From Trichoplax sp. H2 (lineage: Eukaryota; Placozoa; Uniplacotomia; Trichoplacea): DNA of 64,000 nt. Made by a program: the position numbers and the translations under genes. The notes under the pieces were generated by a model that saw nothing but the letters and a program-made list of their open reading frames with translations, was not told where the DNA came from and ran no database searches. The DNA lies in the NCBI GenBank assembly GCA_003344405.1, contig NOWV01000001.1, forward strand, positions 186,001-250,000, given 5' to 3'. This document shows positions 51,001 through 63,924 of this stretch, piece after piece; within the stretch, counting starts at the first letter, position 1, and every line of letters starts with the position of its first letter.

Positions 51001-53200
51001 CTAAGCTCCAATTCTTCATACATAGACATCAAGGATAAGGAACGATAGAATTGATTAAGAACTAGAGAACTGCTGGTGAGAAATTATGAATCAATCATAC
51101 GTATTATAGAATATTGAATGCATAAGTCACTAGATGTGAATTTTAAATTATGTTCCAGCTGCCTTATTCATACACGTATTATAATGTTAGATTTTAATCA
51201 ACGAAGTAAAGATTTTTTATTACGACATGGCACATACTTGAATCCAAATAATCTTCGAAGAATTCAAAGCCAGCATCATCACGCCGGACTGCTTTTTTCA
51301 GACGTTTGGGTTGAGAGCTGATTAAATTAAGGTTATCATTTACTCAATCTCAATATTATTGTCCATATTCAGAATTCAGTGTATATTAATGCCCAAAAAA
51401 AGTAATTTCGAGCAAATTTCTAGTATGATACTGTGGAAATAAAACACGCATTAACATGATACAGATGAAGAAAACTTACTTAGCATTTAGCAATTTTCGC
51501 AATTTTTCTGGCAATCCTAATGATAAAGGGCCTACATGATCGAAACGTGACTAAAAAATAGTAATATACAAAATTAAGGATTTCTATATATAAAATTCTA
51601 TCTCTAACTTCAACTATGCCAAAGATCTGTAGAATCTATTGTATATTATGGTAAAGGATTACATCGTTTTACTTATTATTGTCAATAAGAATTCTTGATA
51701 TCATTGATATAATAAGACTACAAGGGTTTGATACAGATATTGGGATATAATAATTGTAGATAAAATCTGCTACACAATGCCTTCTAGTGCTCTATCAAAA
51801 AGCCTCTAATGCACGTCCCTGTAATACAGTATTGCAATTTCTTTCCATACAAATAATATATGCATAGTCCAGAGCCTATTATTAGCATCTTTTCAGGTGC
51901 AATCGCAGGTACATCTAAAAGTCCATGGCAGTAGTTATGAACAGCCATAGACTATCTAGTAGCGCATGATAAAGCCTACGACGAATTCGATATTCTAATT
52001 ATTATTCTTATTACGTCATGCCATCAGCAGTGTACGAGTACATGCTCAAGTCTAATGAGGATCAATCGAAATTACCTCATTAATAAACTACAGTATATCT
52101 AATCAATCAGTCAATACGTCAAGTTGTAGTAAGTCTCATAAATGTTACTTTCAGATTAATTTCAATAATTCTATTTTGGAATCTCTATCCAACACTTCAC
52201 TTTAGAGATGGCGAAGGATATTAAGCTTCCGATCAATAGCTATGAGTGACTACTGTAATCAATGAGGGTGATGATAACATCTACATGTCAATCCTTCTGT
52301 AGCAAATCAAGTTCTTAAATTATCGCCGCTATTTTACTACCTGTACGAATACTAGTATATTCTACAGACTGATGTGAATACAGGATGATATAACTATTAA
52401 ATTATCGAAATCTGTCATCAAGAATGGTATATAATCATATTAAAATGATAGTAAACAAATATAAAATATCCTCTTCAAGTTCATTTATTCTATAGTAAAT
52501 ATAGTCAATACAAGGAAAGTGAGGTATAATGATGACGTCGACCAGTGCAGTACGGTACAGTAGCATAGATGATTGCTGAATAGCAAAGAATTCTTGAAGG
52601 GCTCAACGTTACAAAAGAATGATGAAAGACCTCCAGAGTAAATTTGGATAAGTTTGTATCCAATTAATCCCAATCTCTGGAAGAGAAAATCTTCTCTATG
52701 TTACTATTTCTATTTTAAAGTCGTCATTTCTTAAAAGTATCCGGATAGAGAAGTGAGCGGAAGCAGTTTAAGAGCACTGTTGTAACCGACAGGAAAAGTA
52801 CACTACCGTACAGTTACTAAGTTTTGAGCCATGGAGAATACTATCGTCTAAATCTACTTTCTATTTGAAATTGTACTTAGTGCAATGAAAACGAGATATC
52901 ATCGTCAATTTTTCTTATAGATTTAAAATGGAGTTCTTGTTACTGCCTTTACTAAGATATTCAGCTTCAATGAAGGCAAGAGTCATCATCAAATAATTAT
53001 CAACAACAAGTATCTAGGCCTACAATAAGCACTAAGAAATACCATCCACTTGTCCAGCCTCTTATGGTGAAATTCAATTTGCCTCATTTTGATGATAAAT
53101 TAACCATCAAGCACTAGTTGAATTATTCTATTTTTTCTTGCAATCATTTATGTATTCCTCTTACCGGGCGACTACTTTGGCTTCGCTTTTTCTTGGGCAT
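48043..53200 (-). CDS. CENPC: Centromere protein C (CENP-C) with CENP-C motif and cupin domain
   Basis: Fifteen minus-strand exons: 53165-53200, 51480-51550, 51238-51317, 50723-50956, 50435-50468, 49874-50175, 49546-49749, 49429-49467, 49232-49347, 49013-49199, 48912-48946, 48725-48809, 48425-48600, 48248-48338, 48043-48134; 593 residues with consistent phases. The basic CENP-C motif is RRSNRKRVRTLEYWRGERI in exon 9 (binds the CENP-A nucleosome). The last three exons give the Mif2-type cupin dimerisation domain (LLEIAPEKEKGTQFVRKDRM, YFVILKGKLAV, FFFVPEG, NTYNIKNIS). The N-terminus has SRFDHVGPLSLGLP and RRDDAGFEFFEDYL, then acidic and Ser/Thr-rich linkers. Exon 1 (MPKKKRSQSSRP) is inferred across a 1.6 kb intron from its Met, phase 0 and GTAAGA donor. 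The junction between exons 9 and 10 needs a 29-32 base intron. CENP-C is the inner-kinetochore scaffold. Confidence 0.88.
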
Positions 53201-56200
53201 AGCAATTGAATATTGAAAGTTTAAATGGTAGGAAATAAACTGTTGATTTTTTGAATCAAGGACATGAAGAATGATTTGATCAATCTTGAGACGAGGTGAG
53301 TGTGTATCCGAGTTTGACGCCTTGGTTTAGTCGATTTAGTCTACAGTATTACTATGATCGCAGAGGCTGTTTTCAGCGAACTTTGTACTATAGGACATTT
53401 TGTGACATCCATAGTATTGCATAGTGACCCATCACCCTGTAGCGACAGACTACAGTACGTCACCTGGACTCTCCTACAGTACTGTCGAGTACAGTGCATT
53501 GTACTGGCGTAACCCAGCCATTCAACAATGGACTCCAGTACAAAGTAGTGTAGCCTACAGTATTTTTCAAACGGCTTTTTACCTAACTGTCAAAAGTGGA
53601 GAATGACAATGCAATACAATACAATTGTGAAATTTGAATTCTCTTCGGCGGCGTTTAGTTGGCTGACGTCGCTGGTGGTGGAACACACCATTGCACAAGT
53701 GAAGTCAGCAAATACTGTACAGTCACAGTATGCGCTTCAATCTAGCTGTGAAACAGCGACCAAGCCAATGAATCGAGCGTTAAAAAGGCAAACTACCCAC
53801 ACACACTGAATATTGTAAAGTGTTGTGATTAGTGTTAGAATGCGACTTATGATTACAGTAATTTTCTATTCTACCAAGCAAAATGATCTTCTCAATGATG
53901 AAATGTTGTAATCCTATTGGAGTTGATTTACAGTTCAACTTGTTTATAAACTATACTAGTGTCGTGTAGGCCAAGAATTTGGAAGAGCCGTGCAATTTTG
54001 CCTTTCATCGTTTTCAATTTTGCTTTTTCTTTGTTGGAGAAAAGGGGATATACTGTACTGTAGCTACCAGTATACAGTACTGTAAATTCAATCAGAATTG
54101 CTGCTTTCAAATGGTGCGAAAAATTGGATCTTTTTTGTCTAATGAGTTTGCGTTTGATCCAAACTCAACGCTACACGTAGTAGTTTCAACAATTGCCATC
54201 ATTCACTGTGTTACAAAAATTGCCCATGCCGGCATACGTGTAACACATGATCGTCCGTAGAGATAAAATAAAAAATATCAAGCATTAAAATTTGCTTTTC
54301 ACTTTTTCCCTATACAATACCTTACAAGTACAGCATTATAACTATTATTATTGTACAGCGGTATACTGATCAGGATATCTACTGTATTCAGAGGCTCATT
54401 TTCTGAATGATTGTGATAGAGATGCGAAATTTAGATTGGCCATGCAGTAGCCATTATACGTATATCGATTATAATTAGCAAAGAATTTGCTATCTAATAA
54501 CGAATAAACTATCGCTTTATACGTTTATGTGACACATGAGAGATTAAAATCACATATTATTTCTCATACAATACTGTAAGATTGGTCTATCGACATACAA
54601 TAAAATAGTGAACAACATCAATTGCTATTCAGAATAGTTAATGAATCGACTTTATATTATTTGCTATCTAATAACGAATAAACTATCGCTTTATACGTTT
54701 ATGTGACACATGAGAGATTAAAATCACATATTATTTCTCATACAGTACTGTAAACTTGGTCTATCGACATACAATAAAATAGTGAACAACATCAATTGCT
54801 ATTTAGAATAGTTAATGAATCGGCTTTATACTATTATATCAATATGATTAAGGTTAATATATAATTAACTGTGAATTTAATCTACAGTCTGTAAATAGAA
54901 CAATAATAATCATGAATCCTTATACGGAATACAGTAGGTTTATTATCGCACAATTCAGTTTAGTCACTATAAATACAACTTGATAAGCCTTTAAATACTA
55001 CAAAACTACGTACAGTACAGTATATATTCTACAAGCAGTAGTGAGAGATTATCCTTCGATGCCTGTTACAAATAATAATAAAAAACGATTTTCATAATGC
55101 TCACATTCATTACTCTACCGTAGCAATATCATCTTAAAAAGACGTATAACCTAAATCCTTGATAATGCTACGATAACGTAACAAAATTTCAATCTAGATA
55201 ATCAACAACTAACGAACCATTTATATCTGAGGCATTTTTATGACAGGATATAAGATTTTCTTAAATGAAATCAGATTAACTTTTAATTATGAATGCTTTT
55301 AGCGCGTTGCTGTGTCCGGTATACTGTACATCTAGGTTTGATATACGCGTAATGAATGTTTTCGATGTAGCAAGCTGCCGATGGTAAAGTGCTTATCTAT
55401 CTATCTGATCATTGTCTTCGATATCTACTACTGGGTCGTTCTTTTAGATATTTAAAGGATTTCCACCAACGCATATACTCGTATATTTTACTCAATGGTG
55501 ATCATTACAGTTTTGTCGATAAGCTATTAATGAAATGCACTTGTTTATTTCCTATAAGAATTCCTTTAGCTTAGGATTTGTTGCTATAAGCAAAATTTGA
55601 TTTATTTACTAAGTTGTCATAATGTTAGTAAATAAAAAATTAACATGAATCATTCATTATACAGTATTAATAAATATCGAACGTAATTGAATCATTTTAA
55701 GGTAGTGCACATGGGCAACAAATGCAAGTTCCAAAGCAGCTGACTACCTAACACTAATGTTTCGAAAGCTTACACAGTACTGTATAGTGTACAGTATGGA
55801 ATTCTACATATTAAACGACTGAATTCGATATCAAGTACAGTGTAAAACCAAACGTCTGCTAATTTGTTTCTATATGAAAGGAATAAATAAAATTTTAGGA
55901 CTGCAATATTCACAGAAAGCATATCATTTTCCCAGTAATTCTAATTATTGTACTATACAATGCAGTCATATTAATACTGCAATAAAGTCTATATTATTAA
56001 CGAGCAAGTTCGCATTGAACAATTTGGCATTCCGATGAAATTACACAGCACGTAAGCATATGCCCTTTAAGTTAGGCATTGCAGTGTACTGTGGACCCGC
56101 GTTAGTAATTCACTATGGACTTTAACGGCAAACCATATAACCTTTGATTGAATGCATATATAAAAAAAGCGTAAAATTGTTAACGTCTACAGTAGTAATC

Positions 56201-56813
56201 AAATTTGGAAAGAGTAATGACAATTTGAAATGTAAAAAATGGTTTCATTACTTTTAGTGCAAGTTGTGGATATCATCTTTCTCACAGTGTTAAACTTGTA
56301 ATATAGACCCTGTTATTTCACGAACATTTCGATGTACACTCGCACCGTTCATTCTTAAATGTTTGCTACTTTTAGAGAGTCAGGTAAACACAGAAATTAC
56401 AAATTTATATCAAATTCTTGAATTTCAGCAACTTTGCTCAATGCTATTTTGCCAGTGTGGCAATATAGCTTATACCGATCCACAGTGTACAGTACATACA
56501 GTACAGTAACATAAGGTGCACTATACTGTACTACTGTATACTGTACAGTACTGTAAAAATACGGTACTTGAGATACCCAATGGGATTCTGTCACTACAGC
56601 ATCAGGATTACGTTACTGCACACTGAGTGTAGACAGAGTAACTGCAGCTGTGGAAAGGATTTGAACAAAATTGACACTGTTATTAATAGAGTCTACCAGC
56701 TTATCGTACAGCTAAAACCACATCCAAGTTCAAATCGAATTTATTATTTACTGTAGTGTATAGCTACAATTGATAGAGAACTCTGAATTCTAAGCTTATG
56801 CCATAGAATCGTT
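53201..56813. other. Spacer between CENP-C and UROD copy B
   Basis: Head-to-head interval of 3.6 kb. The part near 53.4-53.8 kb is richer in GC and has a TGACGTC site (about 53.67 kb) that could serve CENP-C. It is rich in TACTGTA words and holds a 174-base tandem duplication (listed). ORFs such as 53603-53809 and 55389-55574 (+) have no recognisable similarity. Confidence 0.45.
54486..54833 (+). repeat. Two tandem copies of a 174-base unit
   Basis: Units 54486-54659 and 54660-54833 are nearly identical (few substitutions, for example ATACAATACTG versus ATACAGTACTG). The high identity points to a recent local duplication. No coding content. Confidence 0.9.
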
Positions 56814-59800
56814 ATGACTTCTGATACAGAATTATGCAAAGACCGAGATAACTTTCCTCCATTAAAGAATGACCTCATCTTAAGAGCTGCTCGTGGCGAG
56901 TATACAGAAATGATCCCGGTATGGGCAATGAGGCAGGCTGGCCGCTATTTACCAGGTATACATTACATAATAATGAATTTACTGCAATAAAATTGCAAAA
57001 TTACCATCTTGAAATTGACTTTGTGCAGTTGACCAGAGTATAAAATGTCCGGCAAGCTTAAAATATTATACTGTTGACTAGTGAGTGATGTTAAACTTTG
57101 TAAAATTAGAATGAAACGCCGCTGGAACGATTGATGAAATTCAATGAAATCAATTTATTAGTGCGATAATGTCTCTAGTGTAGGCTTTAAAGCAGGATCT
57201 GTTTTTCTTCTGATATCATGTACTGTAGTCTTTCCAGAGCACTTTTAGCCATAAGGTAAAACGGTTTCGTGTGTTGGGGCACAAACTAACTTCCAAATGT
57301 AGATTCTTCATGGGAGCATCACTACTGTACATTCCGGATTTACATGATGTATCATTTTTAAAGGATAATAATCGTATTTTGTCTCATTTTAGAATTTAGG
57401 GAGGTTAGGAGCAAGCATGAATTCTTCACCTTATGTAGAACTCCATCCTTGGCTTGCGAAGTTACACTGCAGGTAGACCCTATTGCTAATTTCATTAGCT
57501 TGCTTACACTTTGGCCATGAGCTACTTATAACAGCATCCCTGGATAATTACGTATAATCGCACCTATAGTTAATAAAGAATCGAAAGTAGCCCAGTTATA
57601 TCGTGCTACACATTCTCTTGAACTCTCTTGCCTATTTACCCTTGAAATGTTAAGTTTGCAGAGAAGAGCTTTTATTAATCATTATGCCATAATGTACAGA
57701 TTAGATATTCAAGATCGTTGTAAACTTGTCTACATGTACTGTAAACTGATCTGACTGTTATCAGGTTGTACTCCCTTCCTACGGTTCAGCTGGAATGCGA
57801 AAGAAGCCAAACACATTTGTGAACTAAACTTACCCAAGGCAAAAAGCACGATATTATGGATAAGTCACCAATGACGGTGAACTACAGGCTGCGGCATAAA
57901 TATTATTTACCAATTACGACGGGCTTTGAATCAAACAAACTTCCTATTTGGTTGTTTGTATTTATAGGCCTCAATTGATCTACGTAAATCTCTCAGTGTC
58001 AAGTTATTACAACTGTAGCCATAGATTGTAAATTGCATATTTTTCTTCAATTATGCAATTAGCTACCATCATTGAAGTACCGCTGTTTATTAAATCCTAT
58101 ACGTGAATATCAGCCGATTAATACTCTACTTTAGCAGACGTGAGATCATCAAAATATTTTGTATGCTAATTGATGCTATAGTATACGCTTACATTATGAA
58201 GTTGACCGACACATCACGGGCCAAAGTTTACCTAGTAGCTCCTTACATAAAGTATTTTAATTTTCGATGACAGTAGTATCTCATCACATAATAATTATGC
58301 ACTTGTGTATCGCTAAAGATACTCATTGTATGAGATATGCTTTCATTTACATAAACATAGACCTAGATATCAAAGATGATCTAATTACTGAGATATAAAA
58401 ATTTTATTAGCCAATTAGACGATTTAATTTGGATGCTTCTATTATCTTTTCGGACATTCTGGTTATACCTCAGGTAATTAATACCTTTAATTTCGTGAAA
58501 TATTATATCACGGTTTAGCTAAAACAAATGATACACCATGTTACATATGATGTATACTACTATAATGAGACCTTAATTAATTAACTTTTTTTCCTTCATT
58601 CAATAATGCAGGCTCTGGGAATGGATGTGGAAATGATTCCAGGCAAGGTGACAAACTAAAAAATAAATTTAAAACTTCAATTATAACAACCTGTGTTTAC
58701 AGTAATTATATAACAAGATTTTCGTTATAATTCTGAGTGCTGTTACATTTTACAGGGTCCTACTTTTATCAGGCCATTAGAGCATCCCAAAGATCTGAAG
58801 GTATCCAAGACAACTGTACTATGGATTAATAACTACTGATTTAATACTGAATTAACTGTAACCGTTGTAATATGTTCTACGCAGGAATTGGAGCACGATG
58901 TTGATGTAGATGATAAGCTTGGCTACGTATATGATGCTATCACGCTAACAAGACATAAACTCGAAGGTCGAGTACCTCTGATTGGATTTGCTGGAGGACC
59001 AGTAAGAAATCTTGTATACTCTACTTGCAATATTTCTATACTCCTACACGAGTGTGTTAAAACAATACCTTATTTATAGTGGACTTTAATGGCATACATG
59101 ATCGAAGGAGGCGGAAGCCAAACCATGTCGAAGGCAAAACAGTGGCTTTATCGATATGAAGATGAAAGTCATCAACTCCTTCGATTGCTTGTCGACATCA
59201 CCGTCAAATTTTTAGTTGGTCAGGTTAAAGCTGGAGCGCAGGTGAAAAATTTAACAAAACTAACATCCGAAGAACTTGTTAGGGAATACTGCATAAATAA
59301 CGCTATCGTTTACCTATCTTTATACTGATTTAAAGTTTCTCTTTATTAAAGCTTCTTCAAGTATTCGAATCCCATGCGGGATACCTTGGGAGAGATTTAT
59401 TTAATAAATATTCTTTGCAGTATTTGCGCGATATCTGTAAAAACGTTAAGAGGGAACTCGTTGATGCTAAAATAGATCCTGTGCCCATGGTATTTCAATT
59501 TTACAAACGCCTGATTGGGTTTGTAGCAATGAAAAGTTAAAATATCTATTTATCAATCTTACAGATTGTATTTGCGCGAGGAGCCCATTATGCCTTACAA
59601 GAATTAGCTAGTACTGATTATGATGTGATTAGTGTCGATTGGACTATTGATCCAAAGGAAGCAAGGTAATTGCACAGTCTATCCGTTCCATAGTACATAT
59701 GTTACTTCATAATGCAGCTAGAGAGGTGCTATATTCTAGTGTCGTCCAACCAGCTACTCGCTATAGTAAATTTTTCGTCTATGATGGGAGAGATTGTTAG

Positions 59801-60302
59801 GGCATAAAATTTCATTTAAAAATCTTTCTACATAATATAATATTGTTATAAGGTAAAAGTGAATTATTGTACTGTATATTTGTCCGCACAGATATCGAGG
59901 TGATGTTTATAGCCAATTAATTATCGGTTAATTTAAATTCAGCATAGTCAATAAGATGCTATCAATCTACAGAGCTAATTGCTATTTCATTTCCAGAAAT
60001 AAAATTGGCGGACAATCGACAATTCAGGGCAACCTTGATCCTTGTGCATTGTATGCTAATAAGGCAAGTAACTTTTAGTGACGTATCTCTGGTAACTCAA
60101 TGGCACAATTGGGATCTAATTCTTCGAATTATCCTTTTAGGTTGAACTAGAAAAGCTCATAGGGAAAATGATAGCAGAGTTTGGTACACAACGCTATATT
60201 GCCAATTTGGGGCACGGCATATATCCAAACGTTGAGCCATCACAGCTGGACTGTTTTGTAGAATGTGTGCATGCATACTCTAAAAATCTTAATGCTACCT
60301 GA
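56814..60302 (+). CDS. UROD: Uroporphyrinogen decarboxylase, copy B
   Basis: Eleven exons, each of the same length as in copy A: 56814-56955, 57393-57472, 58411-58473, 58612-58647, 58756-58800, 58885-59001, 59080-59241, 59352-59489, 59565-59665, 59997-60063, 60141-60302; 370 residues. [26 protein letters not shown] and NLGHGIYP are all present, so the enzyme should be active. Differences from copy A are spread over the protein (for example [10 protein letters not shown] against [10 protein letters not shown]). The intron after exon 10 starts with GC (AAG|GCAAGT) where copy A has GT. It lies about 15 kb downstream of copy A in the same direction, with three other genes in between, so it is a dispersed or rearranged tandem duplicate. 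Confidence 0.95.
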
Positions 60303-60317
60303 GTTATCGTTTTAATG

Positions 60318-60323
60318 AATAAA
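60318..60323 (+). terminator. Polyadenylation signal of UROD copy B
   Basis: AATAAA 15 bases after the stop codon, followed by a T-rich stretch. Confidence 0.65.
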
Positions 60324-61368
60324 GTTTTTATTTTTTTAATCGTATCCTCCGATACCGGTAGTAATTAAAATTAGATGATTTAAAGACAGGAATACACGTT
60401 CCACTAAGCGTAACTTAATGATAAACAGACCTATACTCATATTATAGAACTTGCGATATGTAACTGAAATTAAGTTCTTATGTCAATGAAAGACGTTGTA
60501 CGATGTATATTCGTTCTGCTTAATGTCAGCTATCTATGCACAATACGAAATAAGAATAACCCATGTTATAATAAATAATAACTATTATACTGTACAGTAA
60601 TTATTAGCATAAATGTAATTTTAGAAATTACTTTGTCTAGTGCATCCATTTTATGTAACGCCACACCATAACTATAAATTACTGTACTGTATTATCGAAT
60701 ATTCGAGGATCTGATCGCAGAGTTCAAGCTTAATAACTACTGGCTTTACTACAGACTGAGTACGGCTAATATGCAGTGTTGTAGACGTAAACGATGTCCA
60801 ACAGCTTATACCGAACTAGATACTGGAGTACAGTATATTACATCGTGACAGTTAGTATGTACTACTAGTACTGTATATTGTCATGGTAAAGTCTAATTTC
60901 GGAAACTTATCTAAGAAGGTGATTAATACTAACATCACCAAGTTCACTCGGGACTACGGACACTCTTTACATCTAAGAATAGTCCTTGGTGCTATACTAT
61001 ACATGCAATGCACTTGTTTAGGATCTCAATTACACTTTTAGTCAAAACATAATACACAATGTATTAAATAATTCGAAACCAGTCTGAAGTTGAGAATATT
61101 TACTTCGTAGATCATAAAGTACTAGAATACGATATACGAGGATTAACGTTAAATGTTGAAGATTCGAATACAACTTCTAAAGTTTATACAGTATTCCGTA
61201 GCAAGTCGATAAGATATCGTAATACAATACTAATATAATCGCAATTACAGTCAATCTTAAATGCTACGTGGCAATCATCTACAGTACTTCGAGCACTGGA
61301 GCAAAGAGAGCACATCTCACAAATAAACAATGTACAAGGTTTCGGATAAATTTTCTTTATAAATTTAT
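60324..61368. other. Spacer between UROD copy B and histone H2B
   Basis: About 1 kb, AT-rich, with scattered TACTGTA words. No gene seen. Confidence 0.5.
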
Positions 61369-61384
61369 GGCTTTTAAAAAAGCC
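61369..61384 (-). promoter_or_regulatory. Histone mRNA 3' stem-loop
   Basis: On the minus strand, 62 bases after the H2B stop, the 16-base element GGCTTTTTTAAAAGCC forms a six-pair stem (GGCTTT/AAAGCC) with a four-base TTTA loop. This fits the SLBP-binding consensus of replication-dependent histone mRNAs. A purine-rich AAAGAAAA (about 61351-61358) follows, as expected of the U7-binding downstream element. The mRNA is therefore probably not polyadenylated. Confidence 0.85.
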
Positions 61385-61446
61385 GTTGGTAGACTCAAAT
61401 GCTAAACATTCGAATTATAGAGTAGTGGATTTAGTAGTCCATGAAT

Positions 61447-61821
61447 TTACTTGCTGCTGGTGTATTTGGTGACAGCTTTGGTACCTTCGCTGACGGCGTG
61501 CTTAGCCAATTCACCGGGCAAGAGAAGACGAACAGCGGTCTGGATTTCCCTGCTGGTAACGGTAGAACGCTTGTTGTATTGAGCCAAGCGGGAAGCTTCA
61601 TTGGCGATACGTTCGAAGATATCTTGAACGAAAGAGTTCATGATGCTCATGGCCTTGCTGGAGATTCCAGTGTCGGGGTGAACTTGTTTCAAAACTTTGT
61701 AGATGTAGATGGAATAGCTTTCCTTTCTTTTCTTTGCACGCTTCTTCTTTTCAGAAGCTGCGGCGGTGGCCTTGGCTTTTCCGGCCTTCTTTTCTCCCTT
61801 CTTGCTAGCTTTGGCAGGCAT
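61447..61821 (-). CDS. Histone H2B
   Basis: Intronless, 124 residues, the usual length for H2B. The Lys/Ala-rich N-terminal tail ([15 protein letters not shown]) leads to the histone fold: [60 protein letters not shown] and the C-terminal helix [20 protein letters not shown], with the ubiquitylated Lys of VTKYTSSK present. It is a core subunit of the nucleosome. GC content and codon use are much more GC-rich than the neighbours, as is common for histone genes. No H2A, H3 or H4 was seen nearby; the usual divergent H2A partner is absent from the right side. Confidence 0.97.
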   Translation of the reverse strand: MPAKASKKGEKKAGKAKATAAASEKKKRAKKRKESYSIYIYKVLKQVHPDTGISSKAMSIMNSFVQDIFERIANEASRLAQYNKRSTVTSREIQTAVRLLLPGELAKHAVSEGTKAVTKYTSSK

Positions 61822-61901
61822 GTTTCAAATGAATTACTTGGTGTGTTTATACTTCAATAGTCAAACAGACGAAGATGTGATTGGAAACTGCTCGCTGCAG
61901 C

Positions 61902-61938
61902 TATTTATTACATCCTGGGTGGATCGAGGCTAACCAAT
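61902..61938 (-). promoter_or_regulatory. Possible H2B promoter elements
   Basis: On the minus strand a TATA-like ATAAATAG lies at 61902-61909, 81-88 bases before the start codon, with an inverted CCAAT box at 61934-61938; another CCAATC lies at 62026-62031. The arrangement fits a histone promoter but was judged by eye. Confidence 0.4.
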
Positions 61939-63924
61939 CACAGTCTAGATCATTGAAATAGCGGGATCCAGTTAATGCTTGCGATCAGGTCCGCAATTAG
62001 GAATGGCGGGCAAGTTAAATTATTTGATTGGTTAAGCTTTGATCCGGACTTGAGTACAAGATATAGTACTTTGTATCGTATTCACAGTATAAAGTATTGT
62101 AATATTGTCATTCTTGCACTCTATCGTCTACCGTGCAGCATCATGGGCCATCGCCGCAGAGTCAGTACGGGTACAGTCATGATTTATGTTACGGAACTAT
62201 GCATTGGTACCTGTTTCCGAGTAGTGTGGTTTCGAGCAGTCGATATTCAAACAAGAATTTGATAGGAGGAGGATCTTGCACTCCATGATTCCCTTACAAC
62301 AAGCTACAGCCTGAGAGTAGATTTTGTTTCTGCTAACAATCCTTCGGAATGGTAATCACTAGCCAGAATAAACCCTAACAAATAAATCACGGTCTACGAG
62401 TCCAATAGTATTGAACTACTGTATTTTGAAGGTTTCAATGCGCCACAATACTAATTCATTCGCCAAGCTCCTTCCTTTTGCAGCAACCTTGACTAATATA
62501 CTATTACGGTATACAAATTTCTTGACATCAGATCTGCTATGGGGTGCTCGCCTTGAGACGATAAATAAGGCATAACTACAGTACTGTATTTTTGAAAGTG
62601 ATACTTTTCCATGGTACTCTTTAATCTTAATATGATGTGAGTATTGTTCAATAAAAGATTGCATTTAGCAATCGGGCCTCAATTCTTGCATTAATAATAT
62701 TATTACTTTACTGTATGGTTAATAATGTTGAGCTACGATTCATCAACGAAAGCTCCCCCAGTTACAAGTACTGTAGAATCTAGCGTCTATCTGACTATTG
62801 GATTCGCAACACTGTAATTCTTTCTTTACAAATTCTCTATACAGTACTTTATCATCAACCTATTCAGTCAAGTTATCATTCAATTGACAACATAATTTCA
62901 ATATGACTCAATTTATTACATCATTTCTTCATTTATGAAATGCATGGAGAATAGAATAACTAAGTTAGTACAAGTGCTAAAATACTACATATTCATATCA
63001 TCAGATATGAACAGTTTATCTATAAAATAAGGACATCGAAACTTTTCAAAGCTAATGCAACAATAGTACCACTCAGGAGAGTAATAAAGTTCCATGTAGG
63101 CTTCGACAATTTTAATATTTAAACTAGGAGAAATTTATCCCATATATAATAAAAAAAACATGGGAGACACTGTACTGCATACCAGCAGTATAACATGATT
63201 GTACATCATATTTTAACTTAAGAATACGATATGATGTCAGATTGATAACGTCACTTCAATGACAGCAACATAAATAAACTTCTATACCAGTTGGCTTGTA
63301 AACTTATTAAAATTATTGGCAAAATTGAGTACTGTAAAACAAGTTTTATCAGCATAGATTAATTACTTAAAGAGCAAAATAATAACGTAGACGAAAATTT
63401 TCAAAACATTCTGGTATTAACGATAGACAAGTGTTCATAATTAATAATACTGATACTATTATCTCCATTAAATCGGTTTAACTCAATTGAATTAACCAAT
63501 ATCTAATGTAGAAATAGCACTAAAAATGATTAACAATCATTGATCTAAAATTACACATACAGAATCATATAAACACAGAGTGATAATATCAAATTACTTT
63601 ACTATACCGTCACAAGACGAGAACAAAAAATGCCATCCACTAAGTAATTATTTTCCATACTATCAGTTATCATGGCTGTAGAGATAGAATACGGCGTTCT
63701 TACTATCCTGATAGTATATGAATTATTTAATTAAGAGATAGCACAGGGTAGATCGCTAGATATCTGGAAAAGTGTCGATCATTCTACTTTTCAAATCGTA
63801 GCTTTCATACTTATCAATTAATCCGCTGTTGAATAATCAAATTACCATCATATATTTATGAATAAAATATGACTTTGTATGGACCTTTTCTAATTAAGTT
63901 TTTGTATCATACGCTACAAATATT
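61939..63924. other. Spacer right of histone H2B, no recognised gene
   Basis: Two kilobases without recognisable genes. ORFs 61975-62262 (+) and 62416-62664 (-) have no similarity I can name. No second histone gene is present up to the window edge. Confidence 0.45.
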
